A stretch of DNA of 14,139 bases from an uncultured Lachnospiraceae bacterium (GTDB lineage Bacteria > Bacillota > Clostridia > Lachnospirales > Lachnospiraceae), in the NCBI GenBank assembly GCA_934432595.1, contig CAKRYR010000034.1:1-14139 (forward strand). The letters are read 5' to 3'. Of the stretch, positions 1 to 7,700 are shown piece by piece. Below the pieces are notes generated by a model. The model searched no databases and was not told where the DNA came from. It was given only the letters and a program-made list of their open reading frames with translations. The stretch's first letter is position 1. Each line of letters begins with the position of its first letter. A program made the position numbers and the translations under genes.

Positions 1-110
1 ATTTGAAAGGTATTTGCGTGCCTTAGCACTTAACAAGCACAAGCTTATAAAGCGAAGTGCGAGTTTAGTGCTACTAGGCAAAGCAACGAAGCGAGAGCGT
101 CCTTTCAAAT
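1..110 (+). ncRNA. Conserved structured core of element A (candidate folded RNA or DNA)
   Basis: Four nested pairings can be read directly: 1-10 with 101-110 (ATTTGAAAGG/CCTTTCAAAT), 24-30 with 67-73 (TAGCACT/AGTGCTA), 37-40 with 57-60 (GCAC/GTGC) and 43-46 with 50-53 (GCTT/AAGC). The single-stranded-looking motif AAGCGAGAGCGT occupies 89-100. Element B keeps the same stems with different bases (for example CGGTACT/AGTACCG for the second), and the 12-nt motif is unchanged. That pattern argues for a selected fold. I do not recognise it as a named RNA class, and whether it is transcribed is unknown. It has no coding potential that I can see. Confidence 0.5.
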
Positions 111-209
111 GAATAACTATATAATTTTCTATCGTAACGTATAACCACCCACTAATATAAATATTCAAATCGTCACTTATAACACTAAAAATGAAAATCG
201 TCTCTAGAA
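1..209 (+). repeat. Element A: structured intergenic repeat, left part cut off by the window edge
   Basis: This is a palindromic repeat related to element B (12449-12681, opposite strand). It has an apical structured domain (1-110) closed by a perfect 10-bp stem (1-10 with 101-110). A right arm follows, containing TTTTCTATCGTAAC at 125-138, which is identical to B at 12479-12492 on the other strand. It then has AAATCGTCACT at 167-177, as at B's addB-proximal end, and GAAAATCGTCTCTAGAA at 193-209. That last piece is the reverse complement of an end like those of elements C and D. The matching left arm, if present, lies before base 1. It sits upstream of the Cys-rich gene in the same orientation in which B sits upstream of addB. 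The exact right boundary (about 178 or 209) is uncertain. Confidence 0.7.
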
Positions 210-244
210 CAGAAAAACAACACTACAAATTTATATTTAACAAA

Positions 245-280
245 ATAATATGCAAGAGGACGAGTCCTCTTGCATATTAT
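245..280. terminator. Perfect 16-bp hairpin upstream of the Cys-rich gene
   Basis: Positions 245-260 pair perfectly with 265-280 around the loop CGAG (261-264). There is no clear T-run on either side, so termination is not proven. It could end a transcript entering from the left or act as a 5' leader structure for the gene at 312, whose RBS begins at 300. The hairpin after that gene (579-614) has the same stem length and the same loop. Confidence 0.5.
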
Positions 281-311
281 ACAATTGTAACAATATTTTG
301 GAGGTCACAAT

Positions 312-521
312 ATGAGTGATTTAGCAGCAACAAACTGCGGATGTTCAGAGAATACTTGTGGAGGAAATAGCATTATTTGGATTTTATTAATCTTATGCTT
401 CTGTAATGGAAATGGTGGTGGATTATTCTCAGGCGGAGGCTCATCATGCTTCGACGGAGATTGCTCATGCATAATTCTTATCCTTCTTCTTCTTTGCGGA
501 TGTGGAGGAAGCTTTTGCTAA
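312..521 (+). CDS. Small Cys/Gly-rich hydrophobic protein
   Basis: This 69-residue protein has 11 cysteines (C9, C11, C16, C29, C31, C46, C51, C53, C62, C64, C69), many in CxC pairs, and Gly-rich linkers (34-43). Its two short aliphatic runs (about 21-28 and 54-61) are each followed by a CxC pair. The two halves look like a degenerate internal duplication: CGGNSIIWILLILCFC resembles DCSCIILILLLLCGC. The start is ATG at 312 with GGAGG at 300-304, 7 nt upstream. Similar tiny proteins in Clostridia are, from memory, often labelled 'chorion class high-cysteine' proteins. That name is a composition match and does not assign a function. The hydrophobic segments are too short for ordinary transmembrane helices. 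Possible roles include a coat or surface component, a metal-binding peptide or a secreted peptide, and the sequence does not decide between them. It is a single-gene unit bounded by hairpins on both sides. Confidence 0.8.
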   Translation: MSDLAATNCGCSENTCGGNSIIWILLILCFCNGNGGGLFSGGGSSCFDGDCSCIILILLLLCGCGGSFC

Positions 522-578
522 TATCTTCTAAACAATTCATCCTATATTCAAGTGTTTTTTAAATATCTATCAAACAAC

Positions 579-614
579 AAAGGTTTAGAACCTCCGAGGA
601 GGTTCTAAACCTTT
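579..614. terminator. Bidirectional hairpin terminator between convergent genes
   Basis: Positions 579-594 pair perfectly with 599-614 (16 bp) around the loop CGAG. It lies 57 nt past the stop of the Cys-rich gene (+) and overlaps the stop codon of the minus-strand gene at 613. A T-rich stretch (TCTTTTTATT) follows on the plus side, while the minus side is weaker (GTTGTTTGAT). Its position between two convergent genes supports termination in both directions. Confidence 0.75.
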
Positions 615-786
615 AAATCTTTTTATTAATTTTCCTATTATTTAGAATACATTCATTATCAACTTCATATATTGTAGTAGGCTCTTCTACAATCTTTCTT
701 GAAGAATCTTTTTTATAATAATATAGTTTTCTATCACTTTCATCATATATATCACTATTTTTATGATATTCATTATTGTAAGGCAT
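613..786 (-). CDS. Small Tyr/Asn/Asp-rich hypothetical protein (57 aa)
   Basis: I do not recognise this protein. The preferred start is the ATG at 784-786, because AAAGGTGA at 791-798 gives a good RBS 4 nt upstream. The reading frame also contains earlier start codons, the furthest at 831, which would give 72 residues, but they lack a comparable RBS. The 57-residue product begins MPYNNEYHKNSDIYDESD. It is hydrophilic with many Tyr, Lys and Asp, has a central KLYYYKK, then IVEEPTTIYEVDNECI with its single Cys, and a basic tail (NNRKINKKI). It has no signal peptide or membrane segment, so it is probably cytosolic. It lies downstream of luxS on the same strand, 117 bp away. A TATAAT-like sequence at 818-823 could drive it alone, though no good -35 is visible. 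Confidence rests on the RBS, the hairpin at the stop and the non-random composition. Confidence 0.6.
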   Translation of the reverse strand: MPYNNEYHKNSDIYDESDRKLYYYKKDSSRKIVEEPTTIYEVDNECILNNRKINKKI

Positions 787-790
787 ATTA

Positions 791-798
791 TCACCTTT
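791..798 (-). promoter_or_regulatory. Ribosome binding site that sets the start at 786
   Basis: AAAGGTGA read on the minus strand, followed by TAAT and then ATG. It selects the internal Met over the upstream in-frame starts of the small hypothetical protein. Confidence 0.6.
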
Positions 799-903
799 TA
801 AGTTTCTATACATTACTATTATATTCTTCATAAAAGATATCGCACCGTGAAAAATATATATTTTAACTATATAATTTTAAGCATCGTTTTTTCGCTTAAC
901 TAA

Positions 904-1383
904 TTACTCTGGATATACTAATCTTTCTTCTGTAATTCCATACAATACATTATTTAAATAATCATTTGCTAAATATTTAGCCATATTTAAATTCATATCT
1001 AAATAATTGCCACAGCAAACTGCATTTGCACCTGGAACATCACCTTCAAAATCTCTTATAAATTCATATAATCCTATAAGTAATTCTACAATATCTTTTG
1101 ATTCATAATCTCCTGCCAAAATAAGATAAAAACCTGTTCTACATCCCATAGGTCCAAAGTATACAACTTTATTACCATATTCAGGATGATTTCTAAGATA
1201 AGTTGCACCTAGATGTTCTATTGCATGCATTGGCGCGGTATCCATTACTGGTTCAAAATTAGGTCTTGTCATTCTTATATCAAATGTAGTCAAAACCTCA
1301 TCATTTATTTTATCTTTTCTAGAAACATATACGCCTCTAAGTAATTTCATATGATCAATTGTAAAACTTGCTATTTGCTTCAT
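904..1383 (-). CDS. luxS: S-ribosylhomocysteine lyase LuxS
   Basis: LuxS cleaves S-ribosylhomocysteine to homocysteine and 4,5-dihydroxy-2,3-pentanedione, the precursor of autoinducer-2, and so recycles the product of SAM-dependent methylation. It is cytosolic and dimeric, with a metal in the active site. The 159-residue length is normal for the family. Visible signatures are the metal-binding HAIEH (H53, E56, H57), the GPMGCRTGFYL block with the catalytic Cys at 81, and CCGNYLDMNL, whose C124 is the third metal ligand. The N-terminal SFTIDH (His11) matches the substrate-binding start of the family. The start is ATG with AGGAG at 1391-1395. It begins 18 bp after the stop of the clostripain-family gene on the same strand, so the two are probably co-transcribed. 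The usual partner pfs (mtnN) is not in the window. No strong terminator follows; a weak TTAAGC/GCTTAA hairpin lies at 877-899. Confidence 0.97.
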   Translation of the reverse strand: MKQIASFTIDHMKLLRGVYVSRKDKINDEVLTTFDIRMTRPNFEPVMDTAPMHAIEHLGATYLRNHPEYGNKVVYFGPMGCRTGFYLILAGDYESKDIVELLIGLYEFIRDFEGDVPGANAVCCGNYLDMNLNMAKYLANDYLNNVLYGITEERLVYPE

Positions 1384-1401
1384 TATTATTCTCCTAATAT
1401 A

Positions 1402-3588
1402 TTATTTCTTTAATGTTCCATTTTCCATTGTATATCTTGCATCTTTTGTATATATATCATTTCCATATACATCTTTTAATACAATAACACAATAATATGT
1501 ATCATCAGGTAATTCACAATATGATACCTTGAAACTACTATCCGCATTATAATATCCATAATTTGCATCTTCTTCTGATAACAATTTTCCATCAGATAAA
1601 TCCTTAGTGTAATTAAACATCGGTTCAATTTTATCTCCTGATTGAACTTCAATTAATCCTTTATCTAATTTCAACGTACTATTATCAACTACTGAATATC
1701 CCTCTACTTCTACAGATTTTTCATTTTTATTTAATATAGTATATAGTTTAACATATTCATCATTAATATAACATTTTGATACATATCTTTCATATTCGTC
1801 ATTTGTACTAACCAATTCCATGTTTAATAATAAACCATTTGGAAGTGCTAAACATTTTCCTGAAACATTTTCTTTTATTTCTCCAGTTTCCTTATTCATA
1901 GAAATATCCTTTGTACTAGATATTTCTATATAGACACTCTCCCCAACTGCTTCATTTTCAACTTTTCTGAACATTTTAACTTCTGCATCAGCAATATAAT
2001 CCATTGATGAAGTATCAACAGTTAAACAATAACTATTATCAACTACTTGTGGTTCTTTCACACATTTTACTTGACTATTCTTATCAAGAATATAAAATAA
2101 ATTCTCGCCAGATTCTACATCTACTTTCTCTTCCTCTTTCGCATCCCTTAAAAACTCATACGTAGATGGATAATATTTGTCAGAATTTTCCCATTGTACC
2201 TCTGATTTACCATTTTTTTCTGCTCTCGCTTGCAAAGAACCATTTGACATATATGACATATAATCCAAATAATAAGGATTAACACATACATTTACATATT
2301 TCGAGAAATGTTTTCCTGCTCTAAATACAACACCAACTCCTGTTGCATTTGGAACCATCTGCAAATTATCTGACATTTTAAAGTATTTTACCATATTATT
2401 ATATTTTTCTATTGCTCCATTTGCTGATGATATTTTATCTTTTATATTCTCTAAAATATTTCCTAAATCATACTGAATATTAAACTTTGCTGAATTAAAC
2501 ACTCTTCCAAGAATATCATAATAATTATCTTTTCCTACAGTACCATCTAAATCTTTACAGACATTATGAAATTCATATAAAAATTCATCCACTTTTGATA
2601 AGTCTATAACAGACATTGCAAATTGTCCTTGTATTGCAGCCTTTCTAAAGTTTAATATTTCATCTACTGAATGTTCATAACACGAATCACAAATTACTTT
2701 ACCAAGTTCTTCTGTTGATGTGTCTTTATTCTTCTCTAAATAATTTATAAAATCAGTATAATACCATCCATTACAACCTTCAGAAGATTCTGAACCAATT
2801 AAATAATCTGCATATGGCACAACTGCATTTGCCATTTCTATTGACTGCATCTCACAACAATCCAAACCAATAAATTCAAATTTATCCGTCATTTTCTTAC
2901 TTAATTTATTTAAAGCAAGTTCTACCTCACCTAAGGATAAATAATCATTTTTACAATTCATATCAAAACATAATCCTTCTAAGGCAGTAGCACCATGATC
3001 CCAGAATATTAATCCCATACGACTTGAACCATATTTATTAATCCCCCAAGATATGAAGTCATAGAACTCATCTGGATTTCCCATACTTGCTGTATATTCT
3101 CCATTAATATATATATCCTTCTCATCCACTTGTTCAATACCATTTTCATCTATCAAAAAACGCTGAAACTTTTTAGGATCAATCTTATCATTTTTCCATC
3201 TAAATGTTCCACCAGTTTGAACAACCATTCTTACATTTCCACCATATTGAGCGTTAATCATTTCTTGTATATCGGAAGATCCTTGACCTACTAATGCCTC
3301 TAAATCAGCTCCACTCATATATACAAAAATAGTCCATTTATCTTCCCCCATAGGAGCCGTACTTTCTATTTGCGTCCTCTCTAATTTATATTGTCCATCG
3401 GACACACTAATTTTTGTATCTCTCTCTGTAGATAAGTCTAAATCTTTAATTTCATTTACAGCTTTTGATTCATCTGCTTTTGATTCTTTTTTTATCTTTG
3501 TATTAAATATACATATACCTCCAATTGAAACTAAAGCCAATACTATAGATGTTACAATTGCAACCTTTTTTTTCCAATTCTTCCTCAT
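1402..3588 (-). CDS. Clostripain-family (C11) cysteine peptidase, membrane-anchored or secreted
   Basis: This 728-residue protein starts with a short basic stretch (RKNWKKK) and one hydrophobic segment (about 8-28), acting as a signal peptide or N-terminal anchor. I see no lipobox Cys and no C-terminal sorting motif. The peptidase domain begins near WTIFVYMSGADLE (85-97). It has the catalytic His in FWDHGA (H198) and the catalytic Cys in GLDCCEM (C245 by alignment to the family's D-x-C-x-M, with C244 next to it). The 47-residue His-to-Cys spacing fits the C11 fold. Family members cleave after basic residues, often need calcium and mature by self-cleavage; none of that can be read here. About 250 C-terminal residues (480-728) form a beta-like region with no recognised domain. 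The start is ATG with AAGGAGT at 3598-3604. It has its own promoter at 3631-3659, and luxS follows 18 bp after the stop. The natural substrate is unknown. Confidence 0.9.
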   Translation of the reverse strand: MRKNWKKKVAIVTSIVLALVSIGGICIFNTKIKKESKADESKAVNEIKDLDLSTERDTKISVSDGQYKLERTQIESTAPMGEDKWTIFVYMSGADLEALVGQGSSDIQEMINAQYGGNVRMVVQTGGTFRWKNDKIDPKKFQRFLIDENGIEQVDEKDIYINGEYTASMGNPDEFYDFISWGINKYGSSRMGLIFWDHGATALEGLCFDMNCKNDYLSLGEVELALNKLSKKMTDKFEFIGLDCCEMQSIEMANAVVPYADYLIGSESSEGCNGWYYTDFINYLEKNKDTSTEELGKVICDSCYEHSVDEILNFRKAAIQGQFAMSVIDLSKVDEFLYEFHNVCKDLDGTVGKDNYYDILGRVFNSAKFNIQYDLGNILENIKDKISSANGAIEKYNNMVKYFKMSDNLQMVPNATGVGVVFRAGKHFSKYVNVCVNPYYLDYMSYMSNGSLQARAEKNGKSEVQWENSDKYYPSTYEFLRDAKEEEKVDVESGENLFYILDKNSQVKCVKEPQVVDNSYCLTVDTSSMDYIADAEVKMFRKVENEAVGESVYIEISSTKDISMNKETGEIKENVSGKCLALPNGLLLNMELVSTNDEYERYVSKCYINDEYVKLYTILNKNEKSVEVEGYSVVDNSTLKLDKGLIEVQSGDKIEPMFNYTKDLSDGKLLSEEDANYGYYNADSSFKVSYCELPDDTYYCVIVLKDVYGNDIYTKDARYTMENGTLKK

Positions 3589-3630
3589 TTTTTATCAACT
3601 CCTTATATTTAACAACGTCACATATTTAAT

Positions 3631-3659
3631 ATTATATACTCTTTTTAATTTTTTAGCAA
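3631..3659 (-). promoter_or_regulatory. Sigma-A-type promoter for the clostripain-luxS unit
   Basis: On the minus strand, a -35 TTGCTA (3654-3659) and a -10 TATAAT (3631-3636) are separated by 17 bp. The -10 is about 40 bp upstream of the ATG at 3588, leaving room for a short leader and the RBS. A TTGACA at 3666-3671 is too far from this -10 (29 bp) to be its partner. Confidence 0.65.
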
Positions 3660-3819
3660 TATTTTTGTCAAATTTTTTTATTATTTTCGTAACATTTTGT
3701 AATATTATCTATTTTCTTTTTATTTTTTGCTTCATTTTTTCCATTTTTTAATAAAATAATAGTTCTATAATAAGATATATAATAATATATTACAATAAAA
3801 TATTTAACGAGGTGCTGAT

Positions 3820-4251
3820 ATGTTTATTAATAGCAAAAATGTAGAAATTCTAAAACGAGCTTTCCCACATCTAGATAATTCAAGACAAAGACCCATTAGC
3901 ATAATACTAAAAATAGCTGAATTAAATGACTCTATAGAACAATTTACTCATCCAGTTCATATAGAAACATGTGAGAATTCAAATTCTCATGTAAATACTG
4001 AAGAATTATTACGAAGTATAAAACCACTATGTTCAAAAAAAGAACAAGAAGTTATAGACTTTGCACTTAACTTTAACAAAACTAAAGAAATATATAACGC
4101 CTATAAAACGTTTAATAACGATAACACTAATATGAATTCATCTGATAAAGCAAATAATTCGTTAGATAATAAATTAGGTTTTTTTAAAAATAATTTATCT
4201 TCAGAACAATTAGATACTATTAATCAACTTAATAATTTAATTAATAATTAA
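3820..4251 (+). CDS. Small hypothetical protein, helical with Asn-rich linker (143 aa)
   Basis: I do not recognise this protein. It has no signal peptide or membrane segment. Residues 1-40 (NVEILKRAFPHL, ISIILKIAELNDSIEQF) and 60-97 (TEELLRSIKPLCSKKEQEVID and FALNFNKTKEIYNAYK) look like amphipathic helices. A polar Asn/Ser/Asp-rich linker follows (about 98-117), then a last short helix (LSSEQLDTINQLNNLI). The start is ATG with GAGGTG at 3809-3814. The next gene begins 58 bp downstream on the same strand, and both proteins end in a similar pattern (polar turn, then a helix ending LxNLI), so they may act together or be distantly related. The 231-bp AT-rich gap upstream also holds the divergent clostripain promoter. 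Several TATAAT-like sequences lie at 3766-3783 but none has a convincing -35. Confidence 0.75.
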   Translation: MFINSKNVEILKRAFPHLDNSRQRPISIILKIAELNDSIEQFTHPVHIETCENSNSHVNTEELLRSIKPLCSKKEQEVIDFALNFNKTKEIYNAYKTFNNDNTNMNSSDKANNSLDNKLGFFKNNLSSEQLDTINQLNNLINN

Positions 4252-4309
4252 CCTTCATTTTCTGTTAATATATTCTATATCAAATAATAAATCTAGATTG
4301 GAGAACATA

Positions 4310-4582
4310 ATGAGTAATAGTAATTGGAATGATCCTAAACTAAGACGAATCTCACCAGAAAAAAGGCAAATTTTAATTCAACTTGAAAAAGAAATCCAAA
4401 ACATGCCATCTACTAATAATTTTGTATACCTAATGACTATTATGTCTAAGTTTAAAAAAAATGGTATAAAATTTAATGATGACGAGCTAGAACTTCTACT
4501 CCAAGTATTAACACACAATATGACCGAAAAAGACAAAAAGAAACTTTCTCTAATCCAAAACCTTATCAAGAGTCATCAGTAA
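4310..4582 (+). CDS. Small charged helical hypothetical protein (90 aa)
   Basis: I do not recognise this protein. The ATG at 4310 is the preferred start because GGAG at 4300-4303 sits 6 nt upstream. An in-frame TTG at 4298 would add four residues but has no RBS at a suitable distance. The product begins MSNSNWNDPKLRRISPEKRQ. It then has a helical stretch (ILIQLEKEIQNM), a hydrophobic patch (NNFVYLMTIMSKFKKNGIKF), an acidic helix (NDDELELLLQVLTHNM) and a basic C-terminal helix (EKDKKKLSLIQNLIKSHQ). It has no Cys, membrane segment or signal peptide, so it is cytosolic. It probably shares a transcript with the 143-residue gene 58 bp upstream. Palindromic element C begins about 20 bp after the stop and may terminate transcription. 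Confidence 0.75.
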   Translation: MSNSNWNDPKLRRISPEKRQILIQLEKEIQNMPSTNNFVYLMTIMSKFKKNGIKFNDDELELLLQVLTHNMTEKDKKKLSLIQNLIKSHQ

Positions 4583-4601
4583 TTTATTGATATGTAAGGT
4601 A

Positions 4602-4736
4602 TTCTAGGGACGATTTTGGATATGTATTTGCTATTTATTTTTTTACAAGTGACGGTATAAAATTATATACATTTTTATACCGTCACTTATAAAGCAACCA
4701 TAAATAGAAAATCCTTATTTAAATCGTACCCTAATA
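4602..4736. repeat. Element C: complete palindromic MITE-like repeat
   Basis: This is a nearly symmetrical inverted repeat. The innermost stem is perfect: 4647-4662 (AAGTGACGGTATAAAA) with 4673-4688, loop 4663-4672. The outer arms (4602-4637 and 4700-4736) pair imperfectly: CTAGGGACGATTTTGG on the left against TTAGGGTACGATTTAAA on the reverse of the right, and both arms contain (G/T)CTATTTAT-type sequence. The right arm, reversed, matches the last 74 bases of the window (element D) more closely than its own left arm does; both read ATAAGGATTTTCTATTTA. It encodes nothing. It lies between the 3' ends of two convergent genes (stops at 4582 and 4752), where the inner hairpin with its flanking T-runs could also terminate transcription both ways. 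Confidence 0.8.
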
Positions 4737-4751
4737 AAATATTTTAATAAA

Positions 4752-7700
4752 TTATAAAACAATTTCTTTGCCGAGGGCAAAGCTATAGATAATTTTTTCT
4801 TTAACAGTTTTTCCTGTCATTCTTTCTAGTGCTGTTTTATATAATTCAAGTTGTTTACTATATCTTTCTATAAGGAGTGTTTCTCCATCTTTCTTAGTTA
4901 CTCTATCTGTTTTATAATCAACTAAGACAATGCCATCATCTTCTTCAAAAAATAAGTCAATTATACCTTGAATCAATATATTATCTTCGCCTTTAGATTC
5001 ATCATCAAATAATTCTTTGGCTGGGATTCCTATAACAAAAGGTTGTTCACATTGTGCTAATTTTTTCTCTTTTGCTTTCTGAATTCTCTTACCTATATTT
5101 GAAGATACAAATTTATAAATATCCTTTTTATTAATACTTTCAAATTGTTCTTTAGTTATATATCCCTTTTTCATAAAATCTTCTATCTGATTTGCAACTT
5201 CATCTTCAGAAGACACTTTATCATAATCTAATAACTCCATTACTTTATGATAAGCATTACCTCTTTCATTTGCCTTAATCTCAGTAGATTCTCCACGAAT
5301 AAATTCTGGTACATACATTTCTTCTTCATCTAAATCTTCTTGCGTATCTTCTTCCATTTCAGCAGATATTAGACCATTTTCATCTGTTATTTCTTCATAC
5401 ATACCACAGAATTCATCCCAAGATAATTCATCATCATTATCCTCTATTTCATCAACTGTCTCCATTTTCTTTAATTCTGATACAGAACATTTACCTTTCA
5501 ATGATAATTCATCATCATAAGCATATTTATAAGTCTTTTCCTGTTTTAATCTATCTAATAACTTTTTACAGAATAATTTCTTCTCTGATTCTGCCCAGTT
5601 TAATATGTCTTCCTTATCTATTTCCTTTGATATTTCCTCTGCTGCCTCTTCTTTCACTTGCTGATTCAAATCTGCAACATTTACTAACCACATATTAGAA
5701 TTATAATCTATACTTTCTTGATCTATATCATAATCCTCAAGCACTTGGCTAAATCCCATATTATCCATAATCGCAGGAATAACCAAATCAAAATATGTTT
5801 TTGCACTTTCAATTCTATTGTAAGTAAATGTCTCAGTTTCATTTCCAAAGACCATACTATATTTATCTAATTTCTTTCCTACATCTGATAATGCTCCAGT
5901 AAGAATTAATTTTTCTTTAGCTCTAGTTAAAGCAACATAAAGAATTCTAAGCTCTTCTGCAACTGTCTCTTCCTTAATCTTGCTTGCAATTACATTTTTC
6001 ATTAAAGTAGGACATTTTACTCTCAAATCAGTATCAATATAATCTGGTGCAATACCATATTCAGAATGAATTAATATCTTACCTTTCGTATCAGACATAT
6101 TGAATTGTTGTCCCATTCCTGCAAGAAATACTATAGGGAACTCTAATCCTTTACTTTTATGAATAGTCATTACTCTTACATAATTATCATTACCATTTGA
6201 TGCACCTGCTTCACCAAAGTCAATATCATATTTTACCATTCTCTCAATGAATCTTATAAAGTTGAATAATCCTTTATAGCTTGTTTTCTCATATTCTATT
6301 GCTTTTTCCACAAGCATATCAAGATTCATACGTCTTCTATCACCATCATTCATGGCATATACATATGTGTAATATCCTGTATCTGCAAGTACTTTTCTAA
6401 TTAATTCATGAATAGGTGTAAATGGTACTATTCTTCTAAAGTCATTTATTTTACTAATAAATCCTTCTAGCTTTTGAGCAATTTCATCAGAATATTTATC
6501 CTTATACTCAATAATAGAGTCATATAAATCCCTTGATGCTGTTCTACCTCTTACTAAAGCTATTTCTTCATTAGATAATCCACCTACAACTGATCTAAGT
6601 ACAGCCATTAAAGGTATATCTTGTCTAGGATTATTAATAATCTTAAACATATTCAATGTTAATCTTATCTCTAATGCTGAAAAGTACCCTGTTCTAGTCT
6701 CAATATTTATTGGTATACCTTCTTCAGCAAAGACATCTAATAATACTTCTGACCATCCATTTAATCCTCTTAATAAAATTACTACATCTTTATATTGTGC
6801 AGGTCTAAGAATACTTTCTCCATTACTATCTTTTGCCTGTACTTCCATACTATCTTTTCCATTAACTAATTCCTTAATTCTCTTAGCTATTGCCTTAGCT
6901 TCCATCTCACGTTTAGTAAATTCTATCTTATCATTTTCAAGAGCATTTCCTAATATATCATCTGATACATTTTCTGTTGCAAATTCTTCACTATTATCTA
7001 ACTTATCCACATCTACTTTAGTTTCCACCATAATTAATTCACAATTTTTAGAAGTATCCTCACTATCTATATATAATGCTCCATTGTATAAACGAGCTTT
7101 ATCATCATATTCAATGTTTCCTAATTTTCTAGTCATTATCTTCTTAAATATATCATTAATACCGTCAATTACGCATTGTCTACTTCTAAAATTCTGACAC
7201 AAATCAATCTTTTGATATTCACTATCTTTTGAAGAATATGCATCATATTTATCTATAAATAATTCTGGTTTTGCCATTCTAAATTTGTATATACTTTGTT
7301 TAACATCCCCAACCATAAATACATTTGGATTGCCAAACTTCTCTTTTGATATAGAATTAAGCAACGTTTCTTGCACATAGTTGCTATCTTGATATTCATC
7401 GATAAGTATCTCTTCATAATAATTGCTTAAAGTATATGCTACTCTTGTTGGCTCAATAATCTCTTCTCCAATATCATTTGATTTATTGACCAAAATATTC
7501 AAAGCATAATGTTCTATATCACTAAAGTCTAATATATTTCTCTTTTCCTTTTCCTCTGCATATTTCTTATGAAAATCTGATGTAATGTCAACTAAAATAT
7601 GTATGCTTTCTTGACTTTCTTTCATATCAATATACATTTCTTCTGGTGATTGGTAAAAATATTTTTTAGTTAAATCACTTATAACTTTCTTTCCTTTATC

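Noticed and set aside
1..209. CRISPR array, tRNA or known self-cleaving ribozyme in the structured repeat
   Set aside because: There are no regularly spaced repeats, no cloverleaf with a T-loop sequence, and no hammerhead core (CUGANGA with GAAA).
877..899. Terminator after luxS
   Set aside because: The stem TTAAGC/GCTTAA is only 6 bp with no T-run on the minus strand, too weak to annotate as a terminator.
3666..3671. TTGACA as the -35 of the clostripain promoter
   Set aside because: It is 29 bp from the TATAAT, too far for a sigma-A promoter. TTGCTA at 3654-3659 has 17-bp spacing.
4298..4309. TTG at 4298 as the start of the 90-residue gene
   Set aside because: The GGAG at 4300-4303 would lie inside the coding region. 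It is placed correctly for the ATG at 4310.
4378..4569. Minus-strand open frame of 63 codons
   Set aside because: It is antisense to the 90-residue gene, whose RBS and composition are far better. The Ser/Phe-rich product is a typical shadow.
5501..5698. Plus-strand open frame of 65 codons within addA
   Set aside because: It is antisense to intact addA, with Leu/Pro/His-rich composition expected from the reverse of acidic codons and no RBS.
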